Positions 28,905-38,797 of a stretch of 64,000 bases of DNA are shown piece by piece. Source of the DNA: Caulobacter endophyticus (GTDB lineage Bacteria > Pseudomonadota > Alphaproteobacteria > Caulobacterales > Caulobacteraceae); NCBI RefSeq assembly GCF_003116815.1, contig NZ_QDKQ01000068.1:1-64000 (forward strand), in the 5' to 3' direction. The notes under the pieces are model-generated. The model saw only the letters and a program-made list of their open reading frames with translations. It had not been told where the DNA came from and searched no databases. Every line of letters begins with the position of its first letter. The first letter of the stretch is position 1. The translations under genes were made by a program, and so were the position numbers.

Positions 28905-29741
28905 ATGACGGCCGAGACCGCCACCGCCGCCGCCCCTGCTCCCGCCAAGGAGTCCCCGCATCACCTGGAGACCGTCCTCTGGGTCAAGCACTGGACCGAC
29001 CGGCTGTTCAGCTTCGCCATCACCCGTCCGGCCAGCTTCCGCTTCCGCTCGGGCGAGTTCGTGATGATCGGCCTGCCCGCCCGCGAGGAACTGGGCGAGA
29101 AGAAGCCGGTCCTGCGCGCCTACTCGATCGGCTCGCCCTCGTTCGCCGAGGAGCTGGAGTTCTTCTCGATCAAGGTGCCCGACGGCCCCCTGACCTCGCG
29201 CCTGCAGCAGATCAAGGCCGGCGACCAGATTCTTCTCGGCAAGAAGCCGACCGGCACCCTGGTGCTGGACGCGGTCAAGCGGGGCAAGCGCCTGTTCCTG
29301 TTCGGCACCGGCACGGGCCTGGCCCCGTGGCTGTCGGTCGCCCGCGACCCCGACGCCTACAGCCGCTTCGAGAAGGTGATCGTCGCCCACGGCGTGCGCG
29401 AAGTGCAGGAGCTGGCCTATCGCGACCTGTTCACCAGCGAGATCCACGAGGATCCGCTGGTCGGCGACGAGGCCAAGGCTCAGCTCGTCTACTACCCCAC
29501 CGTCACCCGCGAGGCGTTCGAGCGGCAGGGCCGCTTCACCGACCTGATCACCAGCGGCAAGCTGTTCGAGGACCTGGGCCTGGAAGGCGGCAAGTTCGAT
29601 CCCGAGCACGACCGCGCCATGCTGTGCGGCTCGATGGCCATGATCAAGGACACCGCCGCCCTGCTGGAGGCCCACGGCCTGGTCGAGGGCTCCAACGCCG
29701 AGCCCGGCGACTTCGTCATCGAGCGCGCCTTCGTCGGCTGA
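28905..29741 (+). CDS. fpr: Ferredoxin-NADP+ reductase
   Basis: 278 aa. Moves electrons between NADPH and ferredoxin or flavodoxin through FAD, in the cytoplasm. The FAD domain has LRAYSIGSPS (the RxYS motif) and FFSIKVPDGPLTSRL. The NADP domain has FLFGTGTGLAPWLSVARDP and MLCGSMAMIKD, and the C-terminus is the extended ERAFVG of bacterial Fpr. A Pro/Ala-rich N-terminal extension of about 20 residues is present. A bidirectional terminator follows. Confidence 0.95.
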   Translation: MTAETATAAAPAPAKESPHHLETVLWVKHWTDRLFSFAITRPASFRFRSGEFVMIGLPAREELGEKKPVLRAYSIGSPSFAEELEFFSIKVPDGPLTSRLQQIKAGDQILLGKKPTGTLVLDAVKRGKRLFLFGTGTGLAPWLSVARDPDAYSRFEKVIVAHGVREVQELAYRDLFTSEIHEDPLVGDEAKAQLVYYPTVTREAFERQGRFTDLITSGKLFEDLGLEGGKFDPEHDRAMLCGSMAMIKDTAALLEAHGLVEGSNAEPGDFVIERAFVG

Positions 29742-29764
29742 TCCAGCCAGGGTCGCTTCAAACG

Positions 29765-29792
29765 AAAAGGCCAGCCGCGAGGCTGGCCTTTT
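29765..29792. terminator. Bidirectional intrinsic terminator between fpr and the MFS gene
   Basis: A perfect 12-bp stem AAAAGGCCAGCC (29765-29776) with GGCTGGCCTTTT (29781-29792), loop GCGA, A-run on one side and T-run on the other. It serves both convergent genes. Confidence 0.95.
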
Positions 29793-29811
29793 TGCTGTCT
29801 GGCCTGAGCCC

Positions 29812-31029
29812 TCATCGCCTCCGGGTGTTCGGCAGGAAGGCGGCCAGCAGGCCAAGGGCCGGCAGCACGGCGCAGACCTTGTAGACGGTCTCGACGCCCT
29901 TCCAGTCGGCCAGTTCGCCCAGCACCGCAGCCCCCAGGCCGCCCATGCCGAACGAGAAGCCGAAGAACAGGCCCGAGATCATGCCGATCCGGCCCGGCGC
30001 CAGCTCCTGGGCCAGCACCACGATGGCCGGGAAGGCCGAGGCCAGCAGCAGGCCGATGATCACGACCAGCGGTCCGGTCCAGAACAGGTCGGCGTAGGGC
30101 AGAGCCAGCGTGAACGGCAGCACGCCCAGGATCGAGATCCAGATCACCGCCTTGCGGCCGAAGCGGTCGCCCACCGGTCCGCCGGCGACCGTGCCCAGGG
30201 CCACCGCCGCCAGGAAGGCGAAGAGGTGCATCTGGGCGCTCTCGACCGAAACGTGGAAGCGCTCGATCAGGTAGAAGGTGAAGTAGCTGGTCAGGCTGGC
30301 CATGTAGACGTACTTCGAGAAGATCAGCACCAGCAGGATGGCGATGCCCTTGCCGGCCGCGCCCTTGGGCAAGTCGAGGGCGATCTTGCGGCCGCCGCCC
30401 GCCGCCAGGCGCGCCGCGCCGTGATGGCGGGCCCAGACGGCGACGTTCCACAGCACCGCCCCGGCCAGCAGGGCCAGCAGCGCGAACAGCGCCAGGCTCG
30501 ATTGGCCCCAGCGCACGACGACCAGGGCCGCGGCCAGCGGTCCAAGCGCCTGGCCGGCGTTGCCGCCCACCTGGAACAGCGACTGGGCCAGGCCCGGCCG
30601 GCCGCCCGCCGCCATCCGCGCCACCCGCGAGGACTCCGGGTGGAACACCGACGAGCCGACGCCCAGCAGGCACGCGCCCAGCAGGACAAGGCCGTAGACG
30701 TGGGCCACCGACAGCACCGCCAGGCCCGCCAGCGAGAACAGCGTCCCGCCCGGCAGCACCCACGGGTTGGAGCGGCGGTCGGCATAGAGCCCCACCAGCG
30801 GCTGCAGGATCGAGGCGGTGATCTGGTAGGCCAGGGTGACCAGGCCGATCTCGCCGAAGCTCAGGTGCAGGTCGATCTTCAGGTTCGGATAGATGGCCGG
30901 CAGCAGCGACTGCATCATGTCGTTGAGCAGGTGGCAGCCGCTGATGGCGAGGATCACGCCGAACACCGTGGTCTGCGCCTGCGGGCTGGACGGATCGGCG
31001 GCGGGGGATCGGATCGCGGTGTCGGTCAT
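29812..31029 (-). CDS. MFS transporter of the fosmidomycin-resistance (Fsr) type
   Basis: 405 aa, about 12 membrane helices. GCHLLNDMMQSLLPAIYPNLK near the N-terminus and GSSVFHPESSRVAR are characteristic of the Fsr/YfnC-like branch of the major facilitator superfamily, and GDRFGRKAVIWIS is the loop motif between the halves. It likely exports a small toxic compound; the substrate is not known. The ATG at 31029 is preceded by GGAAGAG; upstream in-frame residues are not membrane-like. A divergent AraC-type gene probably regulates it. Confidence 0.85.
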   Translation of the reverse strand: MTDTAIRSPAADPSSPQAQTTVFGVILAISGCHLLNDMMQSLLPAIYPNLKIDLHLSFGEIGLVTLAYQITASILQPLVGLYADRRSNPWVLPGGTLFSLAGLAVLSVAHVYGLVLLGACLLGVGSSVFHPESSRVARMAAGGRPGLAQSLFQVGGNAGQALGPLAAALVVVRWGQSSLALFALLALLAGAVLWNVAVWARHHGAARLAAGGGRKIALDLPKGAAGKGIAILLVLIFSKYVYMASLTSYFTFYLIERFHVSVESAQMHLFAFLAAVALGTVAGGPVGDRFGRKAVIWISILGVLPFTLALPYADLFWTGPLVVIIGLLLASAFPAIVVLAQELAPGRIGMISGLFFGFSFGMGGLGAAVLGELADWKGVETVYKVCAVLPALGLLAAFLPNTRRR

Positions 31030-31075
31030 CGAGCTCTTCCAGTGAAGGTGCGACCGCGATAGGACCTGAAACAGC

Positions 31076-31097
31076 GTCCCGCATTCCGCATCGGGAC
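31076..31097. promoter_or_regulatory. Inverted repeat in the MFS-AraC intergenic region
   Basis: GTCCCG (31076-31081) and CGGGAC (31092-31097) are separated by 10 bp, and a third GGGAC follows at about 31114-31118. The repeat lies in the 91-bp gap between the two divergent genes, a likely regulator binding site. Confidence 0.45.
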
Positions 31098-31120
31098 TTT
31101 CACTTTCGCAAGTGGGACAG

Positions 31121-31915
31121 ATGGCCAAGCCCTGGGTCAATCCCGACGACTACGACCGCTCCCCCCGTCCGGTGGTCGCCACCGGCAACGAATACCCGCC
31201 CTCGTTCGAGCTGGACTGGCACCAGCACGGGCGCGGCCAGCTGCTCTACGCCGCCGCCGGCGTGGCCGTGGTCTCAACGCCGCACGGCGCCTGGATCGCC
31301 CCGCCCGAACGCGCCGTCTGGACGCCGGCGGGCGTGCCCCACTCAGTCCGCATGGTCGGCGCGGTCAGCACCCGCAGCGTGCTGCTCGACGAGCGGGCGT
31401 CGTCCGCGCTGGGCGACGCCGGGCGGGTGATCGGCGTCTCGCCGCTGGTGCGCCATCTGCTGATCGCCGCCTGCGACATCCCCGTCGATTACGACGAGGC
31501 AGGCCGCGACGGCCTGGTCATGAACCTGCTGCTGGCCGAGCTGGCCCGCGCGCCGGTGATCCCGCTGGCGGTGCCCTTCCCCGCCCTGCCCGCCCTGGCC
31601 CGCCGCTGCCACGCCTTTCTCGAGCGCCCGACCCCGCACGAGACCATCGACGACTGGTGCGGCGAACTGGGCCTTGGCCGCAGGGCCTTCACCCGCGCCT
31701 TCCGCCGCGAGACCGGCATGAGTTTCGGCGCCTGGCGGCAACAGGCCCTGTTGCTCGCCGCCCTGCCTCGTCTCGCGGCCGGCGAGCCGGTGACGACCAT
31801 CGCCCTGGACCTTGGCTACGACAGCCCGGCCGCCTTCTCGACCATGTTCAAGCGCCTGCTGGGCATTCCGCCAAACCGGTACAAGCCGGGCGGGGCCGGC
31901 GCAGGTTTCGATTGA
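31121..31915 (+). CDS. AraC-family transcriptional regulator
   Basis: 264 aa from MAKPWVNPDDYD (a GTG three codons earlier is possible). The N-terminal cupin-like sensor contains DWHQHGRGQLLYAAAG and the C-terminal third has two helix-turn-helix units: IDDWCGELGLGRRAFTRAFRRETG and ALDLGYDSPAAFSTMFKRLLGIPPNRYK, the AraC signature. Divergent from the Fsr-type exporter, and a probable local regulator of it. Followed 33 bp later by moeA in the same direction. Confidence 0.9.
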   Translation: MAKPWVNPDDYDRSPRPVVATGNEYPPSFELDWHQHGRGQLLYAAAGVAVVSTPHGAWIAPPERAVWTPAGVPHSVRMVGAVSTRSVLLDERASSALGDAGRVIGVSPLVRHLLIAACDIPVDYDEAGRDGLVMNLLLAELARAPVIPLAVPFPALPALARRCHAFLERPTPHETIDDWCGELGLGRRAFTRAFRRETGMSFGAWRQQALLLAALPRLAAGEPVTTIALDLGYDSPAAFSTMFKRLLGIPPNRYKPGGAGAGFD

Positions 31916-31948
31916 CCCACGCCGCCCCCTGACGGAGACCTCCGGTCC

Positions 31949-33163
31949 GTGAGCCAGACCCTGAAGAACCTGACCGTCGAGGACGCCCGCGGCCGCATGC
32001 TGGACGGCGCCGCGCGCCTGGGCGTCGAGGCCGTCGCCTTGTCTCAGGCCGTCGGCCGGATGCTGGCGGAAGACATCGTCGCTGACCGCCACCAGCCGCC
32101 CTTCGACGCCTCGGCCATGGACGGCTGGGCGATCCGGCGGGCCGACTACGGCGCTGTCGACAGCTTCGCGATCGTCGGCGAAAGCGCCGCCGGCCGGGCC
32201 TACCGGCAGGCTGTGCAGGCTGGCCAGGCGGTGCGGATCTTCACCGGCGCCCCCGTGCCGGCCGGCGCCGACCTTGTTGTCATCCAGGAGGAGGCGACCC
32301 GCGACGGCGAGCGCGTGACCTTCGCGGCGGGCGACAATCCCAAGACCAACATCCGCCCGGCCGGCGGCGACTTCCGTTCGGGCGATCGCCTGCTGGAGGC
32401 CGGCGTGCGCGTCGATCCCTGGCGGCTGTCGCTGGCCGCCGCCGCCGGCCGCGCCGAGCTTTCGGTCGTTCGCCGCCCCAAGGTGGCGATCCTGGCCACC
32501 GGCGACGAACTGGTTGCGCCCGGCGGCGCGCCCGCGTCCGACCAGATCTTCGAGTCCGGATCGTTCAGCCTGGCGGCCCTGATCGAGGCCTGGGGCGGAC
32601 AGGCGATCAAGCTCGCTCCCGCCGCCGACTCCGTCGAGGCCATCGCCGCCGCCGTGGCCGGCGCGGCCGTCGACCTGGTGGTGACGATCGGCGGGGCCTC
32701 GGTCGGAGACTACGATCTGGTCAAGCCCGCCATGCAGCGGCTGGGCCTGGATCTGCGCGTCCAGACCATCGCCCTGCGCCCGGGCAAGCCCACTTGGTTC
32801 GGCTTCATCGAGGGCGGTCGCCGGGTGCTGGGCCTGCCGGGCAATCCGGCCTCGGCCCTGGTCTGCGCCGAGCTCTTCCTGCGCCCGTTGCTGGCGGCCC
32901 TGTCAGGCGCCGATGCGGCCCTGCCGTTCGGCGTCGCGCGCCTGGCCGCCCCCCTGCCCGCCAACGGCCCACGCGAGCACTGGATGCGCGCGGCCCGCAC
33001 GATCGACGCCGAGGGCCGGGTGAGCGTCACCCCCTTCCCCGACCAGGATTCCTCGCTGGTCGGCGTTTTCGCCCGCGCCGACGCCCTGGTCATGCGCCCG
33101 GCCGGCGCGCCAGCCGCCCTGGCTGGCGATCTAGTGACCACCCTGGCGCTGGCCCGCGCCTGA
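31949..33163 (+). CDS. moeA: Molybdopterin molybdotransferase
   Basis: 404 aa with a GTG start. Inserts molybdate into adenylylated molybdopterin, the last step of molybdenum cofactor synthesis. Conserved PFDASAMDGWAI (about residues 50-61), IFTGAPVPAGADLVVIQEE, ILATGDELVAPG, TIGGASVGDYDLVK and VLGLPGNPASALV cover the MoeA domains I-IV. No other molybdopterin gene is nearby. Confidence 0.95.
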   Translation: MSQTLKNLTVEDARGRMLDGAARLGVEAVALSQAVGRMLAEDIVADRHQPPFDASAMDGWAIRRADYGAVDSFAIVGESAAGRAYRQAVQAGQAVRIFTGAPVPAGADLVVIQEEATRDGERVTFAAGDNPKTNIRPAGGDFRSGDRLLEAGVRVDPWRLSLAAAAGRAELSVVRRPKVAILATGDELVAPGGAPASDQIFESGSFSLAALIEAWGGQAIKLAPAADSVEAIAAAVAGAAVDLVVTIGGASVGDYDLVKPAMQRLGLDLRVQTIALRPGKPTWFGFIEGGRRVLGLPGNPASALVCAELFLRPLLAALSGADAALPFGVARLAAPLPANGPREHWMRAARTIDAEGRVSVTPFPDQDSSLVGVFARADALVMRPAGAPAALAGDLVTTLALARA

Positions 33164-33235
33164 ATCGGCCCTGAATCGGCGACGAGCCGTCAGGAGCGTG
33201 CTAATCCGCGAAAGTTGAACGGAGTTCGAGCGTCC

Positions 33236-35107
33236 ATGGGTCGCGCCGGCAAGATCGCAGCGCATGTTTTCCTGGCCTTCCTGGCCTTGCTGATCGGGCA
33301 GGTGCTGGCCGCCGGCTTCGACACCGACCGGCCGGGCCTGCTGGCCCATGCCGGCCTCTACGCCCTGTCAGCCTTCGTTGTGGAGCTGCTGTTCCGGCTG
33401 GAGCGGGCGCCCTGGCGGTTCGTAGCCGCCGCCGACCACCTGCGCATCGCCCGCTCGGCGGCCCTGACGGCCCTGACCTTCTCGCTGCTGGCGCACCTGT
33501 TCCTGCCCGACCTCGACGGCGGCCTGCGGACCATCCTGGGCGCCTTCGTCGTGCAGATCGGCCTGCTGGCCGCCCTGCGCGTCGGCCGCCGGGCCCTGCA
33601 CGAGGGCGTGCTGGCCGAGGCCCTGCTGCGCCTGCGTCCTGCGCCCGCCCACCCGGCCCTGCCGCGCCTGCTGATCATCGGCACGGCCGCCGAGGCCGAG
33701 GCCTTCCTGCGCGAGCCGGCTCTGGCCGAGCGCTACGCCGTGGTCGGCCTGCTCACTCCCCAGGCCCGAGAGACCGGCGACGAGATCCGCGGCGTCTGCG
33801 TGCTGGGCGCCATCGACCGCTTCGACGCCGTCATGCGCCAGCTCAGCGACGGCGGCCTGTCGCCGGCCGCCGTACTGTTCCTGGCCGAGGCGCCCCTGAG
33901 CGCCTTCGGGGCCGAGCGCCTGGGCCGGCTGAAGAGCGAGGGCGTGCGCCTGCTGCGTCGCCAAGGCGTGGTCGAGATGGGCGAAGGTCCCACGGCGGCC
34001 GCTCTGCGCGAGATCAGCCTTGAGGAGCTGCTCAGCCGCGCGCCCGTGCGCCTCGACCCCGCCCCCGTCCGCGCCCTGGTCAGCGGCCGCCGCGTGCTGG
34101 TCACCGGGGCCGGCGGCAGCATCGGCTCGGAGCTGTGCCGCCAGATCGCCGCCAGCGGCGCGGCCCACCTGACCCTGGTCGACGCCTCGGAAGCCAACCT
34201 CTTCCTGATCGACCGCGAGATCGCCGAGGCCTGGCCGGCCCTGCCGCGCCGCGAGGCCCTGTGCGACGTGCGCGACGAAGGCCGCGTGACCCGCCTGCTG
34301 GCTGCCGAGCAGCCGGACATCGTCTTCCATGCCGCCGCCCTCAAGCACGTGCCGATGGTCGAGAGCCATCCGTGCGAGGGCGTGCGCACCAACGTGCTGG
34401 GCACCCGCAACGTCGCCATGGCCGCCAAGGCCGCCGGCGCGTCGCACTTCGCCCTGATCTCGACCGACAAGGCCGTGGCCCCCTCCAGCGTCATGGGCGC
34501 CACCAAGCGCGTGGCCGAGGCCGTGGCCCGCCAGTTCGGCGGCGGCGGCAGGATGCGGGTCGGCGTCGTGCGCTTCGGCAACGTGCTGGGCTCGGCCGGC
34601 TCGGTCGTGCCGGTGTTCCGCCACCAGATTGCCCGCGGCGGCCCGGTCACCCTGACCGACGCCAATGTCGAGCGCTACTTCATGACCATCCCCGAGGCGG
34701 TGTCGCTGGTTCTGCGGGCCGTCGCCCAGTCGGCCGCCGACGCCGCCCCGCCGGCCGGCGTGCTGACGCTGGAAATGGGCGAGCCGGTGAAGATCATCGA
34801 TCTCGCCCATCGGATGATCGAGCTGCAGGGCCTCGTCCCCGGCAAGGACATCGAGATCCGCATCACCGGCCTGCGTCCGGGTGAGAAGCTCACCGAGGAA
34901 CTGGTCGACATCAACGAGACCGCCGCGCCGAAAACGGCCGGCGTGATCGAGGCCACGCCCGTAGTGCCGACGCCGCGCATCGACGAGGCGACCCTGGCCG
35001 CCCTAGAAGCCGCCGCCGTCGCCGGCGACGAGTTCGGCGTGCGGGCGCAGCTGTTCGCCCTGGTCGAGCGCCTGCGGGCGACGACGGCGGAGAAGGCGAC
35101 CGCCTGA
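33236..35107 (+). CDS. Membrane-bound nucleotide-sugar 4,6-dehydratase (WbpM/FlaA1-like)
   Basis: 623 aa. N-terminal membrane helices (about residues 5-105), a CoA-binding-like region (LLIIGTAAEAEAFL), then a short-chain dehydrogenase domain with VLVTGAGGSIGSELCRQIA and STDKAVAPSSVMGATKRVAE. As in the WbpM group, Met replaces the usual catalytic Tyr of YxxxK. It acts at the inner membrane on UDP-sugars for polysaccharide or glycoprotein sugars. A TTG start 7 codons earlier is possible; the ATG at 33236 begins the first helix. Confidence 0.88.
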   Translation: MGRAGKIAAHVFLAFLALLIGQVLAAGFDTDRPGLLAHAGLYALSAFVVELLFRLERAPWRFVAAADHLRIARSAALTALTFSLLAHLFLPDLDGGLRTILGAFVVQIGLLAALRVGRRALHEGVLAEALLRLRPAPAHPALPRLLIIGTAAEAEAFLREPALAERYAVVGLLTPQARETGDEIRGVCVLGAIDRFDAVMRQLSDGGLSPAAVLFLAEAPLSAFGAERLGRLKSEGVRLLRRQGVVEMGEGPTAAALREISLEELLSRAPVRLDPAPVRALVSGRRVLVTGAGGSIGSELCRQIAASGAAHLTLVDASEANLFLIDREIAEAWPALPRREALCDVRDEGRVTRLLAAEQPDIVFHAAALKHVPMVESHPCEGVRTNVLGTRNVAMAAKAAGASHFALISTDKAVAPSSVMGATKRVAEAVARQFGGGGRMRVGVVRFGNVLGSAGSVVPVFRHQIARGGPVTLTDANVERYFMTIPEAVSLVLRAVAQSAADAAPPAGVLTLEMGEPVKIIDLAHRMIELQGLVPGKDIEIRITGLRPGEKLTEELVDINETAAPKTAGVIEATPVVPTPRIDEATLAALEAAAVAGDEFGVRAQLFALVERLRATTAEKATA

Positions 35108-35148
35108 TCTTTCCACCTCGCGGCTCGAACGCGCGAGACAGTCGTCCA

Positions 35149-35255
35149 TAACCGTAAAACCCCCGCGAAGGCGGGGCCCCAGGCGTTTTATCGTCGAGCG
35201 CCGCGCGTTTCAGAAAAAGCCTGGGTCCCCGCCTTCGCGGGGATTTTACGGAAGG
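35149..35255. repeat. Inverted pair of GCGGGGA-type palindromic repeats
   Basis: About 35149-35190 and 35211-35255 are inverted copies sharing CGTAAAA, then CCCCGCGAAGGCGGGG, then CCAGGC. The CCCCGC-GAA-GCGGGG stem is a common alphaproteobacterial intergenic repeat core. They occupy the gap between the convergent dehydratase and dnaE2 genes and may act as a terminator for both. Confidence 0.85.
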
Positions 35256-35281
35256 AAGAGCAAGCGCCTTCCCTGTTCTCC

Positions 35282-38200
35282 TCAGTGAAAATCCCGGCTG
35301 CGCAGCAGGCGCCCGGACACCTTCTGGCGCACTCTCGGCGCCGGCGCGCCCGGCTCGTCCCTCAGCGTCGACAGCTGCGCCGACAAGTCGGTGAAGCCCT
35401 CGGCGACGATGTGGATCACGCCCTCGGCCGCCTGTACGCGGCCGTGCACCACCAGGAAGGAGGCGGTCATCACCACGTTGCGGTCGGCCTCGAAGCGGTC
35501 CTTCCAGACGACCGCGTTGGCCACGCCCGTCTCGTCCTCCAGGGTGACGAACACCACGCCCTTGGCCGTGCCCGGCCGCTGGCGGATCAGGACAAGCCCC
35601 CCGACCGACACCTTCTGGCCGTTCCTGAACCTGGGCAGCTGGTCGGCGGTCACCGCGCCCATCTTAGCCAGCATCGGCCGGTAGAAGCCGCACGGATGGG
35701 CCTTCAGGGAAAGGCTGGTGGTGCGGTAGTCCTCGGCCACCTCCTGCGGCGCGCCCATGGCCGGCAGGGCGACCCTGTCCTCGAACAGCGGCAGGCCGGC
35801 CAGCAGCGGGGCCTGGACCGGCGCCTTGTGTTCGCCCTTCAGCCCCTTGACCGCCCATAGCGCCTCGCGCCGCGACAGCCCCACCGAGGCGAAGGCGTCG
35901 GCCTCGGCCAGCAGCTCCAGGGCCCGCTGGGGCACGCCGCCCTGCGCGAACTCGGCCGGGGTGCGCGCACCTTCGTCGCGGGCTTTCGACAGGGCTTTGA
36001 CGTCGGCTTCCTTGAGTCCCTTGATCTGGCGGAAACCCAGGCGCAGCGCCTTCCAGCGGGGACGGGTGTCCTCGTTGGAGACGAAGCGTGGGTCTCGTCG
36101 CTCCTCCCCCGAGAAACGGGGGAGGTGGCGCGGTGCGGATACGCACCGTGACGGAGGGGGCGAGTGACGGAGCGCGGCGCTTGAACTCGCCCCCTCCACC
36201 GCTTCGCGGTCCCCCTCCCCCGCTGAAGCGGGGGAGGAACGATGTTCCAGCGTGCAGTCCCAATCACTGCTCATCACATCCGGCGGCCGCACCTCGACCC
36301 CGTGCTCGCGGGCGTCGCGCACCAGCTGCGAGGGTTGGTAGAAACCCATCGGCTGGGAATTGATCAGGGCCGCGCAGAACACGTCCGGCCAGGCCCATTT
36401 GATCCAGGCCGAGATGTAGACGAGCTTGGCGAAGCTGGCCGCGTGGCTTTCCGGAAAGCCGTAGTGGCCAAAGCCCTCGATCTGCTTGAAGCAGCGCTCG
36501 GCGAAGTCGCGCTGGTAGCCGCGCGCCACCATGCCCTCGACGAACTTCACCCGATACTCGGCCGGCGTGCCCAGGTTGCGGAAGGTGGCCATCGCCTTGC
36601 GCAGGCCGTCGGCCTCGTCGGGCGAGAACTTGGCCGCCTCGATGGCCAAGCTCATGGCCTGTTCCTGGAACAACGGCACGCCGTAGGTCTTGCCGAGAAT
36701 GCCCTTCAGTTCGTCTTCAGAACCATGCTTCGGATCCGGCTTGGGCCAGTCCACCGGCTCCAGCTTGTTCCGGCGCTTGAGATACGGATGCACCATGTCG
36801 CCCTGGATCGGCCCGGGGCGCACGATCGCCACCTCGATGACCAGATCGTAGAACTCCCGGGGCCGCAGCCTGGGCAGCATCGACATCTGCGCCCGGCTCT
36901 CCACCTGGAACACCCCGATGCTGTCGGCCACGCACAGCATGTCGTAGACGCCCGCCACCTCCTTGGGCACGTCGGCCAGGTCATGGATCGGCTCGCCGTG
37001 ATCGGCCCGCAGCATGCCGAAGGCCCGCTGGATCGCCGTCAGCATGCCAAGCGCCAGCACGTCGACCTTCATCAGCGACAGGCTGTCGATGTCGTCCTTG
37101 TCCCACTCGATGAAGGTGCGGTCCTTCATCGCCGCGTTGCCGATCGGCACGGTCTCGTCCAGCCGCCGCTTGGTCAGCACGAAGCCGCCCACGTGCTGCG
37201 ACAGGTGGCGGGGAAAGCCCATCAGCTCGGTGGCCAGGGCCACGGCGCGGGCGATCTCCGGGGCCTTGGGATCCAGTCCTGCGTTCTTCAGGTGCTCCTC
37301 GGGCAGGCCGTCGCCCCAGCTGCCCCAGACCGTGCCGGCCAGCAGGCTGGTGACGTCCTCGGTCAGCCCCAGCGCCTTGCCGACGTCGCGGATGGCGCTG
37401 CGCGGGCGGTAATGGATCACCGTGCCGCAGATGGCCGCATATTCCCGGCCATAGCGCTTGTAGACGTACTGCATCACCTCCTCGCGCCGCTCGTGCTCGA
37501 AGTCGACGTCGATGTCGGGCGGCTCGCCCCGGTTCTCGGAGATGAAGCGGGTGAACAGCAGCCGGTGCTCGGTGGGATCGATGGCCGTCACCCCCAGGCA
37601 GAAGCAGACCGAGGAATTGGCCGCCGAACCGCGCCCCTGGCACAGGATTCCCATCGACCGCGCCTCACGCACGATGTCGTGCACGGTGATGAAGTAGTTG
37701 GGGTAGTCCATCTTGGCGATCAGCCGCAGCTCTTCCTTCAGCTGGGCGGCCACCTTTGGCGGAACCCCGTCCGGATAGCGCCAGGCCGCCCCGGCCCAGG
37801 TCAGGTCGGTCAGGTGCTGCATCGAGGTCTTGCCCGGCGGCACCGGTTCGTCGGGATACTCTTCCTTCAGATCCTTGAGGTCGAAGCCGATGCGATCGAC
37901 GATCTCGACGGTGCGCGCGATGGCCCGCGGCCAGCGCTCGAAGAGGCGCGCCATCTCGGCCGGGGCCTTGATGTGGCGCTCGGCGTTGGCCTCCAGCCGG
38001 AAACCGGCCTCCTGGATCGTGCAATGCTCGCGCACGCAGGTGATCACGTCCTGCAGGGGCCGCCGCTCGGGACCGTGATAGAGCACGTCGTTGGTGGCGA
38101 CCATCGGCGCCCCGGCGCCCTCCCCCAGGGCGTCCAGCCTCGCCAGGCGCTTGAGGTCCTGGGCTGCGTAGGCGCGGGACGCGGCCAGCCATACCCGGCC

Positions 38201-38638
38201 TTTCAGCGCGGCGGCGATGCGATGCAGGTCGGCCTCGAAGGCCGCGTCCAGCGTCTGGGGCGGCACGACCAGGACCAGTTGCCCCTCGCCGTGCTCGACG
38301 AAGTCGGCCCACGACAGGATGCATTCGCCCTTGCCCGCCCGCCGCTGGCCCACCGTCAGCAGGCGGGTCAGCCGCGCGAAGGCCTCGCGGTCGGAGGGAT
38401 AGCACAGCAGGCTCGGCGTTCCGTCGGCGAAATCCAGGCGACAGCCGGCCAGGGCCCGGACCTTCAGCTTCCTGGCGGCCGTCCAGGCCCGCACCACCCC
38501 GGCCAGGCTGTTGCGGTCGACCACGCCCACGGCGGCAAGGCCCAGGGCCTCGGCGGTCAGCATCAGCTCCTCGGCGTGGGAGGCCCCGCGCAGGAACGAG
38601 AAGTTGGTCGTGGCCTGGAGCTCGGCATAGGCTGTCAT
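35282..38638 (-). CDS. dnaE2: Error-prone DNA polymerase III alpha subunit DnaE2, with in-frame repeat insertion
   Basis: 1118 aa. The translesion polymerase of the ImuA-ImuB-DnaE2 mutasome. Order: PHP domain ([13 protein letters not shown] near the N-terminus), polymerase core with PDIDVDF (about residues 371-378) and [13 protein letters not shown], and a C-terminal OB fold ([17 protein letters not shown]). Between SSDWDCTLE and [12 protein letters not shown], which are normally close, lies about 47 codons (residues about 800-846) encoded by a palindromic repeat. The frame stays open. The start ATG is preceded by GGGAGGAGC, which is the end of another repeat copy. Confidence 0.95.
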   Translation of the reverse strand: MTAYAELQATTNFSFLRGASHAEELMLTAEALGLAAVGVVDRNSLAGVVRAWTAARKLKVRALAGCRLDFADGTPSLLCYPSDREAFARLTRLLTVGQRRAGKGECILSWADFVEHGEGQLVLVVPPQTLDAAFEADLHRIAAALKGRVWLAASRAYAAQDLKRLARLDALGEGAGAPMVATNDVLYHGPERRPLQDVITCVREHCTIQEAGFRLEANAERHIKAPAEMARLFERWPRAIARTVEIVDRIGFDLKDLKEEYPDEPVPPGKTSMQHLTDLTWAGAAWRYPDGVPPKVAAQLKEELRLIAKMDYPNYFITVHDIVREARSMGILCQGRGSAANSSVCFCLGVTAIDPTEHRLLFTRFISENRGEPPDIDVDFEHERREEVMQYVYKRYGREYAAICGTVIHYRPRSAIRDVGKALGLTEDVTSLLAGTVWGSWGDGLPEEHLKNAGLDPKAPEIARAVALATELMGFPRHLSQHVGGFVLTKRRLDETVPIGNAAMKDRTFIEWDKDDIDSLSLMKVDVLALGMLTAIQRAFGMLRADHGEPIHDLADVPKEVAGVYDMLCVADSIGVFQVESRAQMSMLPRLRPREFYDLVIEVAIVRPGPIQGDMVHPYLKRRNKLEPVDWPKPDPKHGSEDELKGILGKTYGVPLFQEQAMSLAIEAAKFSPDEADGLRKAMATFRNLGTPAEYRVKFVEGMVARGYQRDFAERCFKQIEGFGHYGFPESHAASFAKLVYISAWIKWAWPDVFCAALINSQPMGFYQPSQLVRDAREHGVEVRPPDVMSSDWDCTLEHRSSPASAGEGDREAVEGASSSAALRHSPPPSRCVSAPRHLPRFSGEERRDPRFVSNEDTRPRWKALRLGFRQIKGLKEADVKALSKARDEGARTPAEFAQGGVPQRALELLAEADAFASVGLSRREALWAVKGLKGEHKAPVQAPLLAGLPLFEDRVALPAMGAPQEVAEDYRTTSLSLKAHPCGFYRPMLAKMGAVTADQLPRFRNGQKVSVGGLVLIRQRPGTAKGVVFVTLEDETGVANAVVWKDRFEADRNVVMTASFLVVHGRVQAAEGVIHIVAEGFTDLSAQLSTLRDEPGAPAPRVRQKVSGRLLRSRDFH
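36101..36240. repeat. Palindromic element inside dnaE2 (family R1, copy a)
   Basis: 140 bp: CTCCTCCC..GGGGGAGG hairpin, then CGGTGCG-GATA-CGCACCG (36131-36148), a variable middle, then CCCCCTCCACCGCTTCGCGGT and a CCCCCG..CGGGGG hairpin. A second copy with the same order lies at 38643-38779. On the dnaE2 strand it encodes low-complexity Ser/Ala/Pro/Arg-rich peptide, including [11 protein letters not shown]. Confidence 0.9.
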
Positions 38639-38642
38639 GAAG

Positions 38643-38779
38643 CTCCTCCCTCGCGAAGCGGGGGAGGTGGCGCGCTGCGGATACGCAGCGTGACGGAGGA
38701 GGCGACGGCTCGCACGGCGCCCAGTCTAGCCCCCTCCACCGCTTCGCGGTCCCCCTCCCCCGTTTCACGGGGGAGGAGC
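38643..38779. repeat. Palindromic element before dnaE2 (family R1, copy b)
   Basis: 137 bp, same orientation and same block order as the copy inside dnaE2. The central hairpin here is CGCTGCG-GATA-CGCAGCG (38673-38690), differing from copy a by a compensated base pair. Its end near the dnaE2 start reads GGGAGGAGC on the minus strand and forms the Shine-Dalgarno sequence. Confidence 0.9.
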
Positions 38780-38797
38780 AAGGATGAGCCGGCCAGC

